Assembly: GCF_035582795.1 (NCBI RefSeq)
Contig: NC_134365.1
Span: 221,419,887-221,483,886, forward strand
Origin: Mycteria americana
Taxonomy: Eukaryota; Chordata; Aves; Ciconiiformes; Ciconiidae
Length of the DNA stretch: 64,000 bases
Direction of reading: 5' to 3'
Shown here: piece by piece, positions 11,576-26,500 of the stretch
Numbering within the stretch: the stretch's first letter is position 1
How the letters are laid out: each line of letters begins with the position of its first letter
Program-made: the position numbers and the translations under genes
Notes under the pieces: model-generated
Databases searched by the model: none
Told to the model about the DNA's origin: nothing
The model's input: the letters and a program-made list of their open reading frames with translations, nothing else

Positions 11576-14500
11576 CTGGTTAGAAGAAAAGAAGAAGAGA
11601 TGATGATGGTTAAGCCTGCGTACCAAAGAGCAGAGACCCCTCCCACCGCAGCCTCCCCACTGCATTTCTGGAAACGAGCATTTTGGGTTCAAGGAGTACA
11701 TGCCAGATACAGGAATTAAGTCCATTGCTCAAGATTATGCAGTAGATCCAGATGACTGGACTGGCTTTCCATACACTGAGTCAAACTGCCTCCCTTCTTT
11801 CAGGTTAATGATGCAGGTTAATGACTCGGGAGCTTTAGTGTCATCCAGCTCTTTCAAAATGGCTTGGTGGCACCACACACATTCATTCACAGGCCACATG
11901 CACGCCTTAAACAGCAGCAGCCCAAGGCTCCCCACTGGGAAAGGCCCTCGAGAGGACAGTTCCCTTTCCAAACCTATTCAAGCAATGCCCTCTTCTAGAT
12001 ACAAGGCCCAACCGCGCTGAAGACCATCAATTCATCTTGCAGAGGCTGACAAGCAGCTATCAGAAAGTGACAAATCTGAATGAGATCAGAATCCATAGTT
12101 TAGCATTAGATGATGGAACATCTATTTTACGGTTAAAAACCACCATTCTGACTTGGCCTGATTTCCACAGGGGCCAAATCAATCGGATTGTCCCGAAATC
12201 CAGACAAGACAACCCAGAGACAGACCCAGCCTTCCCTCACCAGCACCACACGTATCAGATGGTCAGGGAAGAGTGAAGCAAACGTAGCGCATCTCAGAGA
12301 TGAGAGAAGGAGCACAAAACCTTGGGGGCAGCTTCTTTCTATACAGGTGAGCAAGCAGGGCAATCATAAAGAAATCCCTTAAAAAAAAAAATAAATAAAA
12401 CCAAACCCATGACTGAAATCAAGGACTATGACTGAATGGGATTGCCAGCTCACTGCTGTCAGCATCCGGTGATGGAAAGCTAAGGGATATAAAACAACGC
12501 TCAAGGAAATTAAACTGGAGTCAGCTCTACTGATGAAAGCCATCATTAGATACTAGTAAATGTTGTTGTATCAGCTTTCCCAGCAGTGCTCTGGTATTCT
12601 TCTAGTAAGCCATTTTTCTTTAGCAACTGTATTCTTTTAAACAGATGTCCTAACTTCCCGTCTTCTGGGAAATTGGCTTTCACTTGTATTAATGCATCAA
12701 ATTAAATAACGTTTTCTACGTAACCGGAGACCGGGAAGAGGAATGGTATGAAATCCTGCCCCACAGTGCTAGCGGATGCTCAAACAGGGACTGTAAAACC
12801 AAGCTAACCTCCCTTTGGAGGCAACTGGCTTTTCAGTGAGCAGCTTTAACAGACCACTGGCCACCTACTGAGCTTTGAAAGCTTATCACATTGTCACCCC
12901 GTCAGTAATTGTTGGCAACTCCAAAAGCGTGCACTGAATCCCCTCCAGTTGCAAGATAACACAGCTTAGATCAACTTTCTTTTACTGAGATCTCAGCTGA
13001 ACTTAGAAATTCTGTATTTGCGGCAGCTATGGGCACACAGATAGTTACTGATGCTCAGCTCACAGCCAGACTCACAAATCACGGTAACTCAAATTATGTG
13101 AGCTCTAACTTAAACCAGTGCTGTAAGACGAATTTACCTACAATGTACACATATATATTCCAACATACAAGTCCATGTGCGTCCTTTCAAGCTTTAGAAA
13201 GTGCAAGGTAGAAATACACTAGCTTAAACCTCAGTAATTCCCCTTTGCTATAGACTAAGAGCAGGCACTCAACTGAGTCCCAGCTGATGCATGGTAACAT
13301 GCCTGGTGCTAAACTCCACAGATACTTTAATTGCTCAATTTCCCTCAGGGCTAATCCCTACATTAGTTTGGCTTTTTGACACCAATTCCCTGCTATTGCA
13401 GCTATCATGAAAATGATCACTTAAAATCACGGAGAAATATAACGTACAGCCTAATCCTAACATTAGGATTTAACATCTCTTAAAACCTAGTCCTTGTTTA
13501 AAAAAAAAAAAAAAAGACGACAGCAGGGAAAGTGGAAAAAAACCCCCTATATTTCAAAGAATAACAACAATTTACATTAGCTCAGGAGATTTGCAAGTTA
13601 TTTAGCCTTCAAATGATTAGGCCTGTGCATGGAAAGTGTGGGGAAGGGAGGGGAGAAGAGAAACCAGACAATAACTAGACAGCAAGTTCTGCACAACAGA
13701 CTGGTAGGATTTTAGTACAAAAAGCAGCATCTCCTCCCTACCCAGTTCCTCAATATCCCAGCTCCATCCCTTTCTCCTTCCTAGAGGATCTGTCTCCCAA
13801 AGGCACAACAGGGGCTTGCATTTTCCTTTTCATAAAACAGTAGTGGATATGAACTGTAAAACCAAAGGTCTGGATTTCACAAGAGACTATTAAATCCCTT
13901 GGAGGTGAAGAGAAGAGAAAGACAAATCTTCCCAGCCCCGGTACGTTTGGAGAGGGCTGAACAGAAAGAGAAGAGCACTCTTTGCTGGAAGCTGAACCCG
14001 GAACAGTCATTACTGCAAGCTCTGGATGCAGACCTTGTTCAACTCAACTCCCCAGGCTAATGCTTTTTTGTTCCATTTTCCTTCCAAGTGTTTTAATGGT
14101 CCTATCTGGGATGGGAGAGCAAAACACCCCATAACATAACTAGCCAAAGCAGTCAATAACTTTGTGCAAGTCCAATCCTTTGACAAAAATCCAGTACTTG
14201 AGACTTCAGTTACTAGCATAGCCAGTTGCTGAGTGCTAGCTTTATATTTCTTTAAAAGGAGACACACAAACTTAATAGGAAACATAAGATACAACTATAC
14301 AGACAGGTGCAAACAGACACAAGCTGACTCGCATCCAGGCAGCTCCAAATCTGGGCCAAGCAAGTCTGTATCTATCTACGCTTATGCACAACGACAAACC
14401 TGTACAACGGCAACAGATCTTCTCCTAGAACTGGCTGAGCTCCCTTGACATCTACTCAGATCAGCAAGGCTGGAGAATGTTAAGCATCCCATACAATTGA

Positions 14501-17500
14501 GCTGACAACAGCGCTACAAAAACACATTCCATCCTCTTAAATTTTCTAACACCTTTAAAAAAAAAAAAAAGAAAAAGATTCTGAACTCCTGCAGCTCTAC
14601 TTCAATGTCAGGACACAGAGGAGGAAACAAGTACAGTGGGATCATGCAGCTTTCTCCAGGTCACAGGAGGAAGCAGTGTCCAGTCAGGCTGGAATTCAAA
14701 GCCTCTGGCTCTTACTACTTCTGCAGAGACTCTCCTCCCTCCTGAAAGCAGAGCAATCCTTATCAGAAACAGAAATCCTCTCAAGGATTTAAGCCCCAAG
14801 TTATTCCTTGTTTATCTGGGATACTTAAAGTTTATATTAACATATAATCAAGCTCTGCTGCACAGCTCTGGATTTATCCCCAAAAGGAAAAAAAAAAACC
14901 AACCAAACCCAAACTGAACTTCTCCCACCCAGAATTTATCCCAAAACCTAGACCTCTCTCTGCACCATCTTTAAAAGTTTGTATCTTTGGAGAGGAGAGC
15001 AAATGAAGGTGGTGTTCATGCTGGCAGGAGGGAAGGGAGAAGAACTGAAAGAAAATCTGTGAATAATCAAAAAAGAATAAGGATTCAGCCACAGCTCCAT
15101 GACTCCCTACTCAGGCCTTCACCAAAAGAGCAGTTACCTCAATCTGAGAGCATGAGGTTGAAGTTGAATAACAAAAGTGATTTTGTGAACCTCTTTCTAA
15201 GCCTGGGAGAGGCTGGCCTGTAAAAATCTTCAACACATCTTCAATAAAAGTTAGTTCCACTGAGGTGTAGGAGACAGCTAGTCTTACCCATGCAGCCTTC
15301 TTCTTCATCAATAAACATTTTGGATTTCAGCACACGCTTCCGTTTCCTCCTCCTCCCTCCAGCTGAAACCTGAAGGACATTGCAGGATTGTGAGAAATCA
15401 AGAGTTAAGGCCCTGTGCACGTACACAGGTCATAAAAGCATCAGCCCCAGGGGTGAAATCTAGTCTTTCTAATGAAGCTGAGCATGATTTGATAACTAAT
15501 TCTGTCCTTTCCCAGGATATCCTAGTCTCATTTTTGCTAATGCCACAGTTCTCCCTATCCTACCGGGACAAGTTTCAGAGAGACAAAATACAACTCAAAC
15601 GAGACAGCAAGCTTTCCCGTCTGCCAGTACAGGGGGCACGTTCCTCTTCTGGGGCATGTGATATTTTGAAATGTGTTTAGTTATGTGAGGAGGTGGCACT
15701 AGGGTTGTGCCATCATACCTCCAAAGAATGAGGAAATAACACGGTGTGCAAGACACCAGAACTCCTGCTGTGACAAACAGCTGCACTTTCAGTAAAACTA
15801 CATGTATTTTCTCAGCTCAGAGGTTGACTTCTTGCCAATCGCAGCCCACCTCCCTTACGCAGCAGCTTCCCTGCGATACAAGGTTGAATACCAAGAGTCT
15901 CTGGTTTCATTTCTGGCCCTGCCCTGACTCCTGAGGCCAAGATTCAGAGGGAAGAGTGTTCAAATACGAGCCGCAATTCATCAAGCATTAGGAGGGGAAA
16001 AAAGAGAAGAAAACAGAAAACTGTACTGTCAGCAGAAAAGCTAGAGTTTAAATAATGGTCTAGAAAATGAATGAACTAGTGAGCATGGTGGATTCTTTCA
16101 AGCAGGATGACATGATGGACTTGACAAGCAACAGGACCTCCCCCATAGCATCTGAAAAGTGGTTGGGCAATCCCCATCAAGTTGGATAAAACCAGAAGTT
16201 AATCACCCTGATATACTCTTACCTCTGTGGATGCAGGCTCCAGTTCAGTTTTCAGAGCAGGTACAGGAGGTGGAGATGGAGCTTTCTCTTCCTCAGGTGT
16301 GGGAGACGGTGGGACATCTGCTAAGAAAACGAACATCACGATAGCAAGCGGGTCTAATGCACCCTTGCAGCTACCTTTTTGTGTCAGGTCATTTAATTTA
16401 ACTCTGAGCAATTGCTTGTAACCTGTATTTAGATCAAGGTTTACGAGTTCTCACTCAGATTTGTTTAATTGAAGTCAGGACAAATTGTTCAAAGTGGTCG
16501 GCCTCCAGCCAGACGGTTCACCCTGTGCTAAGGTGCTACACACTGCAGTTCCCAAAGGAAGGAGGGTGGAGGGTGGGATAGGATGGGAGAAGTGCATTTG
16601 GGATTTTTGGTAAGCCAAAATCAGTTCCACCAAATGAAACTTTAAAAAGAGGCACAGAAACTGGCATGTTTTAGCCGTATATTTCACTTGCTCATTAAAA
16701 AGAGGGACTGTAATTTGTTTAGAAATTGTAAGAGTCAGGATTTAAGACTACATAGTCCTGAAACACTGGATGACTTTAGTTTCTCTACCTCTTCCCCATT
16801 GGTAAAAAGTCATTACTTCACAGGTGGTGCTACACATCCCAAACAATCAATGCTATTAGCTTGAAACTACCTTAGTCCAAGAACTAAGTGGAATATACTA
16901 TTACCCGCCCTGCAACATTGTTAAGGGAGACCCCAATCTTTCCTTTGAAAAACAAACAGAAAACCAAACCACCCCAAAAACCAGCCCATTCTCTCATCTG
17001 TCATCATCTATGCTCTCCTCTGGGTGCAAGGACAGAGACAGTGGAATCCTTTCAGTGCCAAAACTGACTGAAATGGTCAAGGCCACCTTCACAAATTTGT
17101 ACAGAGCAGAATCAGCTCTGGAGCCTCTACCAGCAATGTCAAACAGGGCCTTAGCAAGACTAGCAGGGCTTATAGACAAATGAGAAAGCCAGGGTCACTC
17201 TTCTGTGGGGCTGGCAGAGTGACAGAGACCAGACAGTGAAGAAAAATCAGTGCAGGGCAAGAGGGGAAGGAGCAGCACCTTGCACCACACAGCAGGCACT
17301 GTGACTAATTTAAACAGCTTTAAGGAATCCTCTCCAAGTCCAAGTGAGAAATGCTGCCATGCAAGTCCTCAAATGTGGGGGAGAGCTCGGAATGTGGGGG
17401 AAGAAAACTCCTCATCTGACCTATTGCTTAATAATAACAACAATGACGCTGGATGGGAGGACAGAGTGCCTGCTTGGCTTCTCCTCCCAGCTCTGCTGGC

Positions 17501-20500
17501 TGTAGCCCTGCATTCATCCTGTCGCTGTAACACGAATTCTGGATCTGTAGCTGTCCCAACAGATTAGGTCAGTGTTAAGAGTTATGACTGTGCCAGGCAT
17601 ACGGCCAACTGACCTTCATAGGTTAAGAAGGGCTCAAGTGAAACAGTGGTTGGCTGCCAAGGCTAAATAATAATAAATTACATTCTTCAAACAAGGACTC
17701 AGCCTCCTAACTACTTCAGTAAGCGAGGCACAGAAATGCAAACAGAGTGGGATAACATGACTCGGTATTTCACCTTGCTCCAAAGAGCTGGGTCTGGCAG
17801 CTGTGCAAAGATAAAACCAAACAACGGATCTGCTCTAAGGTGCTAACTGCTGGGGCAGCCGGGACCGCAGCCGAGGAGCTGCGGGGAACTCAAAATTCTC
17901 AATATTTATCATAGTCTCACAGCAACTGCAGGCTGAAGCGCCCATATACTGCACAGCACCAAACCTGCTTCACAAACTACCCAGGCTGGCCACATCAATT
18001 TGAAAATATTTTTAAGAGAGCATACGCTAAGAGGGCTGAAAACCAGCCTGGTGAAAAACTGCCACCTCTGCCATACTTGAGCGGAGGCTGCTGAAGGTAT
18101 TTTCAGCACGTCAACTCCACTATGCTTGCTTGGGGGAAATCTTGGCTTTTCTTCAGCCTCCTTTAAATGAGTTCTCCCAGGTTTTGGCAGGCAGAAGGCA
18201 GCTTCTCCCCACGTCAGAGTGTTTCGGACTACCATCAAGCTGCGTCTCTATTACTTTATTATCCTCTTCTAGCCAACACAGCCCTCTGACATGTGATAAC
18301 TCCTGAGTCAACCTCTAGCTGCTGCCCACAGTTTACTCAACAGCAACAGCTGCATGAAATGGATACAAGTTGGGCAATTGGATGTACCAAAGATGTAAAT
18401 CCTGGCTTTGTTCGGTTTGCTCTGACCCTGCCTGGAAAAACTGTGAGAAGCTTTAGTGCTTCTGCTGCGGCTCTCCGAAACCGATAGAGTTTGTAGGTTA
18501 CAGTGCCACTGAAATCACCCTCCAAAGTGGCTGTAAAACATTTGTCAACACTGCGAAACGCTGCCTGTGTTGGTATAGCTGAAGCTGCCAAAACCTCCTG
18601 TCCTCTGTGGACACGCTTGTGTAGTTTATTCTGGCACTGGAAGCAAAACAACCTGCAGTGACTAAGGCACCCTCATACCAATATAATCTTTTAATGAAAA
18701 ATCATTTAAATGGAGAGGATTGTGCCTTATGCCCTCTCTGTATTTTCAACTTGGTACAATGTGCTGACACTCATGTAAGAAGAGCTTATTTTGGGCTAAT
18801 TTCAGTACATTAAGAGCAGACTAATACAGAACAACGCAAAAGACTTGCCCCGACGTTAAGAGCGCCCGTACAGTGCTTCGCATCAGTCGTACGGACCCCG
18901 TTTCAAACCCACAAAACGTCACTAAGTCTGCCTGAAAAAGGGCAGTGGTTTTACTAGCGGTTACACAGGTGGAGCCCTGTCTGAACGCCAATCACAGCAA
19001 TGGCTGCGGACAAGCGTCCCCTTGTATCTGCAGCTGCACCCGCAGGAAAGGTTAGCACCCCTGCCCGAGGCCGTGCCTCCTCGAGCTGCGCGGAGCAGCC
19101 TGGGCAAGCACCTCCTCGTTTGCTTCGAGCGGAGGTCAGCCAGGTTAGCGTGGCGTGTTAGCATAAGCAGCAGCTAGACTGTTAGCCTTTGATATCTGCT
19201 CTGGTGGTGCAGCTTCCCATATTGCATTTTGCATATTTAAAACTTACCCCTCCATCATCTGCGGGTGAATTACGCAGGTGGCGGATGAACCATGCCCTGT
19301 CTGGCAGCGATTTCCAAATGCTGTGCAGCATATGGTGCCTTCCTCCCTGCTCCCACAGGGATGCAGCGTGGAACAATGTCACTCCAGGCCGCCCCGTTTC
19401 GCTCACTGATGCTGCCAACTAAAATTGCCCCTGCTCTCTGGAGAAACCTGTTTCCAACCTTTCCAAGGATAAATGCTCTCAAAGTCCAGCTGCTGTACAT
19501 TTTTCTTTTGTTTTTAATTATTTGTTTCATCCAACTTACATTCTTATACTTGAATACTGAATCTAATATTACCAGTTTGGATTCAGTATGAATATTTCAA
19601 AGAATTCAAATCTTTCAAATTCAAATTCTTTCATCTGGTTGGATTTAGAATGGCAAGCAGCAGAACCAAATGGCTGAATGCAGACCTCATCAGAGTGGTT
19701 CAGATAGCCATTAGCTTAAAAAGGAAGAAGAGAGAAGCTCTCTCGATTCTCATCTTTCCCTTTTGAAAGAGGGAATAGTACTAAGCTAATCTGAGTAATA
19801 TACAAATTTGTATACACAAGCTATAATTTGCATAAATTTACAATTCTAATACACAACACAGCCAATTCTTGACATAATGGAAGGAACAAAGAGGACTACA
19901 ATGCCAGAGGAGCAACAGCAGTGACAAGAAAATTCTCCAAACAGAAAGTCAAACTTTCTGCATACATCTCAGTAGGTTAAATAGGAGTAAACCAAAAACC
20001 AACCCTCCCCACAGACGAGCGGGTAGGTAGCCTTACTTGTATTGTTTTTAATGTCTAAAGCTACTGAGAATGAGGTTAATAAGACAACTGGGCCCCCAAC
20101 CTGACCAGAGGACCAGACCCATGGTTTCTAATTGCAAATGCAGTTAACTTGTGCTTAAGAGCACAAATAAAACAAGGGAGAACAACTGAACAGACCTACT
20201 GCGTGCACTGAGGTAGGAGTACACACACAGTCTCTGGACCACACCTTGGAATAAACGAGAACACAAGGCACCACATTCAAAGGCATTAACTATTTAGCAC
20301 ATACTAACATAATACAAGTATTCATCAAAAGAGCAGAGAACTCTAATATTCAAAATCAAAATGAGTATGCAGCAAGCAGGAGTTTGCAGTACTCTCTGAA
20401 AAGTGCTGCTCAATTTATGACAGTCTTAAGGCACTGCTCTCAGTCTCTGGACATGAAGAGTTCTAACAGAAATGGATAAGGAAAGCAGACTCTGTGGTCA

Positions 20501-23500
20501 CCTCTCAGCTTGCTGTGCGCTCAGAGCACTGTCATGAACACAGGCTGGGGGTCCCCAACTCACGGCAGCACAAGACGACTGAACCAACAAGCTTTCGTGC
20601 TTCAAAGAGCAGCCTCTCCGCACAGCCCTACCACGTGCCTGAAACACGGGGCTCATTTCTGCCTGCTCTCCTTAGCAGAGAACGGATGAGCTGAGAGATT
20701 CCAGCCCAGCAAGGAGCAGCACTTCAAGTGGCTAAACGGGCTGGATTTCAATCTTCCCTCTTCAGAGCTAAACAACGCAGCTTGTCAGTAGGCTGAGTGA
20801 TGAGTAAATGGAAAGACCAGATAATAGCTTACAAACATTTAAAGAAATAAATACCAAAGAGTGTGGGCATATATATATTTTTTTATGGCCAAACAAGGAG
20901 CTGCACACAGGAATGTGATGAAATTAAGGCTGATCATGAAGAACAGCTTCCTGAGAGATTTATCATCCCGTGGAATAGTCCGAGTAGAAGTGATGGATGC
21001 CTGATGACAGAGATCACTTGAAATTATGCTGGGCAGAAGAGAAACCATGAAAATAGGCTAAGGTGGCATGGAGACTGCTCGGATATCCAACAGCATTTGC
21101 CTCTCTAACTTGTATTACAGATTCTCTTCATTTCATGGTTGTTTCTCATGCGCTAGCCACACTAAATAAGCAAACAGCTTCAGTTCTCCTGCTGGAGTCC
21201 ATCTCTTTGCTAACACAACCTATTTGCTGTTTCACCTTTTTTTATTGGAGCTGTACACCAAACTGGTGGTTTCAATTATTTGTCCATAATGATCCCCAAA
21301 TTCTTTGCCTGATCAGCTTGTTGGATGACTGTTCCACTTAGCACATCTCCCTAGCTCAATCCCAATTTATTTTCCAGTTATCTACATTGAACGGCATTTG
21401 TCACCTCAATTATCCAAATTCTTTGGAATCCAGCCCTGCTGTTCCTCATTATGAGCCCGAATCTTGCGACGTTCTGGACACCCTACTCCTATCAAACCCA
21501 ACAGCCACTGAGGAGACGCAGAGTCGCATCGGATATGGCTCAACTGTTTTGCCTCCAGTTTCTCCATTATTTTTTTTTTTTTTTTTGGAAGTCTTGCTTC
21601 CAATGCTGTCTTCCAAACCATTTCTATAAAAAGACAGAATAAAGACACTAAAAATGACCCTGGGAGGGGGGAGGTCACTTTGCGAGTGTTTACTCACCAA
21701 ATAAACTGGTTATGACCAGTCCTGCAATTCTGGAAGGCGTGATACCTTTCACAAGAGATTTGAGAACCCCCTTCCCACACGTCAGTGTGACTGGCAGCAC
21801 ACTTGGTGAGGAGACAGCCAGATCTGAGCTAAGCTAAAACAAAGACTGAATGACTGAGGCATCTCAACTGTATGCCCAAGTGCTTGCAGCACAAGATAAA
21901 CAGAAAGCTCAAGCTACAGCCATTTGCACGGTCTTTAGTCCTCTAAACTATTCCCTCAATCGTTGACCAACAGCCTCGGATAGCAATATTGTCGAAATCA
22001 GGCCCCTGACCTACATGCCTGGTTGTTTACACATCTTTTTACCTTCCTCATCGCTGCTGTCAGACTGAAGTTGTTTAATTCGCTTCCTCTTTCTCTTTAG
22101 ATTTTCGGGATCTCTTTCTTCCTCATTATCCGATTTGTCCACCCTCTTCATTTTACTGCCACGAAAAGAAAAAAAGGAATGAACATGTGTCATCCCTTGT
22201 GCATGCATGAAAGCGTCAGGCATGTTTAGACAAGCACGTTCCTGATAGAAGTACTGCTAGCAAGGAAATCGAATACCTCTGTATGTCTTCAAAACGTGAG
22301 CATCACATATGCTGAACTATACTCACCTATACAATCAGGCATAGGTGCATGAGCATTTTCCAGCCTCATCCTTACCCATATCCAGTTCTCCAAAACAAGG
22401 AGGATTTCTTTAGCCCCTCTGCAGTTCAACAGTTTGCCCAGTACCTCACCTAGCTTGGCCACAGCAACCTGGCAAGAGCGCATTTCTGATCTTGTCTCTA
22501 TAGCTCAGGCTCCCAAACACTAATGTCCCCAACAGCATCGCTCAGAAGCTCTTTTGACAGACTGCTTGCCACTGACTGACTATGAGGTAGTGTCTCAGAA
22601 TCCTGGAGCCATTTTTAAAGACTACTGGAAAAATAAAATAGCTTCTTTCTTTTTAATGTTGGCGAGACGTGTCAGACTAACAAGCCTGGAGGCTAAAGGC
22701 CCACGTATCCTCATAGTGCTGGTACAGCCCAAGTGGCCTTCCCAACACCACACTGCCAACATGCAGTTTCCAGGCCCTTGGCTTTTTGAATAAGACTATC
22801 AATAAGAAGACCAGTTAGCACTAACTGCGATGGTGGGCTGGGTGGTGTGCTTACCTAGTTAGTTAGAAACGGATTGAGACCACCAATTAATTACTCATAG
22901 GCCACCAGAGAGCCATCAGACTGTAATGATTTTTTGTCTCTGTCAGTTTGGGTTGGATTAAACACAAAGGGCTGAACTTAAAATTTACTTGGAGTCTCAG
23001 CCCAAAGTAAACCAGTGGCATTGAAAGCAGCAGTACATTAGCTATGGAAATCAACAAGCAGAACTTTGTGTGCTGGAAGCTGTGTACATATAAGCTTGGG
23101 AATATACTACCTTCCCTGCAGTACAGGTGCTCCTGCCAGCCCCCACAGATTGCCTGCAGGGTCTATACTAAGTCTGCTCACAGCGTGAGGTTGTCTCATG
23201 GAAAGCCACCCCCTACCACTGAAGACTACCTGGACCGTGTCCCTTCCCATTTGCAATGGCACAAATGGCCCTGAGGCACCTACAGCACTAAATGGAAAAG
23301 AAATATTAGGAAAGAATTCCAAGAGAGATCATTTTAGCCAGGTTTAATGCAATTTAGTAGCTGGAAACAGGAGGTGAGCCAGCATTGTATGACCAGCCAG
23401 CTCCATGCAGGCCATCAACATGCGGGTTAACAGATTACAGGCACCCTAAATGGCGTGGCCCACCTTTTTTTGTCCTTTTGCTGAATTCTAGCAGGCTCTG

Positions 23501-26500
23501 TTTTCTTCCCAGGTTTCTCTACTACAGTATTAGGGGATGACTCTGGTTCTGCTACAGGAACTGAAGGCTTGACTACTTCTTTCTCCTCCTTTGGCTGCTC
23601 AGGCACAGAGTTGACTTTGAGTTTATCTGTGAATAAACCATTAAAAAAGAACAAACACTGGGCATTCAGTATGAATGACAACTTACAGAGGAGTTGGTTA
23701 AACAAAACACTGTGCACCAAGAACACAGAAAACACTACAAATGACATATAAAAGCATTATGGGATCTAGATCGACCAAGCTGTGTCATACATGAAAAAAG
23801 GGCATGCTTAAATTTCTAGCTGATTTACCAGTTTGGTTCTGTTCCTGAACTGCAAGCTGACTGTGCTGCAGCAGTTAAACTCTGCAGAAGAGGGCTAGGA
23901 GACAGTGGCAGAACCCCTTACAGTCACCAGGATCAAAGGCATCGCAGAAGGGTTGGGAGCCCCTCTTCTAGACAGTCCCCTTGGCATAACACCACATCCA
24001 TCTTTATAGTCAGTTTAACCCTTCTAAATTAGAGGTTTAGTCAAGCACAGAAGTGCCCAGAAACAGGAGAATCAGGCCTGATGAAAAGCAACGGAAGGTG
24101 CGAGCAGCCTCCATCCTGCATAACATTAGAGCCCATGATTAGCATTTTCAGTAACGTAGTGGCTTCTCATCACACCCCAACCCCAACATGATCAAGAACC
24201 AGCCTCTTTTGCCTACACAGCACCACAAACAAGGACAATTCTGCTTCAAAAAGCTTAATCTAGTACCAGAGAAGAGAGAGCAGGTGGGAGTGGACAGCAA
24301 AATAATGTATTTATCAACCTGATAGGTGGTGCTGTTAGCACACTAACACCTAAGTACAGTCTGTGAGCTTCATTCAGCAGCTTTACACACACACACCCCC
24401 CACCAGAAGAGAGGAGCAGACAAGTTCGAAACCTGTATCATCCCAAGCACAAGATGCCCAAGCGAAGAAAAGGTGTTCAACGATGAGATCAACTATATTG
24501 TCAACAGGAACAGGGGCTGCCGAGAGGGCTAGAAGACTTCATGCCAATGCCTTTCTGACACTGCTTGGAGAACAGTGCTTCACTGGCTGCTTCACTGAGC
24601 AAGGGAAAACATCTCATACATAAGAACTTGAATGACAGCTCTCTTATTTATGATCAACAGCAGAGAGCCGAAGGACCCAATTATTGTTAACTCAGGACTT
24701 TCTGGCAATGGTGAAATCTTTGAAGCCAGGAGAGACGTACAACATGTAGGGAATCAATCCTACTCCTGGAATCACCCTATCTCTTCTATACGCATAATCA
24801 TTTCCAGTTCTGCTCGGTTTGCTCCTTCCCTGCAGCCACCTCACAAGTTTCCTTGAAGTGCTCCCTGACAAGACTCAGCAGAGAAGTGAACCCCATTGGA
24901 AATCATGGAAATGCATCCACAGCACTTTCTCCACCACCACGGGGTTATCTTTACCACACAAGTTCGACTTCCTGGGTTTTCAGCATATGAACTTTGGTCT
25001 AGGGCTCTTCTCAGATCGTAAGAATTTTACTTGAGTTACTACACGTAACTGTGTTTAGGCTGAAAGCGTCCCCAGCTCCCTCAGTCTCACAAAAACAGGA
25101 ACTCAAAGATGCCCAACCGTACTGTGCCTTGCGTGTTCTGTGCTGGAACTGTACCCTGCAAACTGACAGATATCTGTTAGAAAGTGAACTTTGCTGTTTA
25201 CTCTCTCCCAGTAACTCTTTTTTTGAATCCTCTTGTACTTGGTATTATAAGGGCGTCTTTGAATAAAGTCCTATAATCCTTTTCCAATGTCTGTTCAAAA
25301 GCTTCAGCATATTTTCTTTAGACTTGGATAATTTAGGTCAGAAGGGAACCTCCAGAGGCCACCTAGTCCAAACCCCTGCTCAAAGGGGAAGGCCACCCCT
25401 CATTTTTATCCTCCAGTTATTAGGTCTTCAGTTTTCAGTAAAGAAATTAACCCTAAATCTAACTATAGACTCCTCAGGGATTTGTGATGAAAAGCAAGCA
25501 TCATTAACACGCCCTGCATAACAGGTTTTGGCAAACATTTTACCAATAGCTAATCTTCCAGCCAGAAGTACTCACTTTAAATCAGATTTCTTTTGCACTA
25601 AAAATCCTTCCTGGGTTAGTCTGCACAAATATGTCATTTTAATTGATCTTCATCCAGCAAGCTTTTTGTCTGAAAAATTCCACTTACAACTTTTAATTTT
25701 TGCCTGAAGAGCTGCATACAAAAACATTAACCCCTCTGAGTCCAAAAGAGCAGAAGAATAGTACGGAAAACTATGAGAAAAGAGGGGATATAAAGAAAAT
25801 CCAACAAGTTTAGCAGAGGGGGAAGTAAGAGTTCTGCTCCTTTCTGTTTATGCCTCCTATCACAGCTGTATAACAAGCCACTTGTTATCACTGGGGTTTT
25901 TTTAATTGCTACTTAGCCAAAAAAAAAAAAAAAAGAGAGACAGAATTCCAATATCCCTCAGGATATTTTTTTTTGTTTTTTAAACTACAGCAGGCTGGGC
26001 CCTGACCACAATGGTTTCTGAAAACAGATGCATGTTATAAAGCACTTACTCATGGCAGCTTTTCCAAAAAAGTTGTTCATTATGTTGCTCTTTGCTGGTG
26101 GTTTGCTGCTTACTGCAGACACCTAGAAGCAAACAGAGGAGTAACCACAGGAATTAGTCATGCAACACAGCCCTCAATATGCATAGTACTGCTTCTGGAC
26201 AAGCAAAATAAATATGTATAATTTGTTGAGTAGTCAGCATCTTAGACTTCAATATCTGTTTAGGAGAATTTGAAGATACTAGATATTACATGCATCAAAG
26301 GGTTGAGACTAAGTTACTTACAACTCCTTAGCTAGGCCTTCAAATCTAACTTGGGTCACGTTCCCATCTGATGGCTGACAGTGTTACTGAAATAAGTGGT
26401 TGGGACTTGGGTCAGTTCCCAGTAAAGAACTGTTCTTTTTGCAAACTATCAGTGCCTCAATTCACAGTAATCGACAGAGGAAAGAACACAGATTGGCCAA

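Larger units (their letters stand above)
16321..22042 (-). other. POLD3 intron 9
   Basis: The longest intron, 5.7 kb. Contains a slightly GC-richer patch near 18.85-19.15 kb and a possible old LINE fragment near 21.2-21.45 kb. No exon or RNA gene seen. Confidence 0.85.
22156..26049 (-). other. POLD3 introns 8 and 7 around exon 8
   Basis: 1.3 and 2.4 kb of AT-rich intron separated by exon 8. The CR1 fragment at 25.3 kb is the only repeat recognised. Confidence 0.8.
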
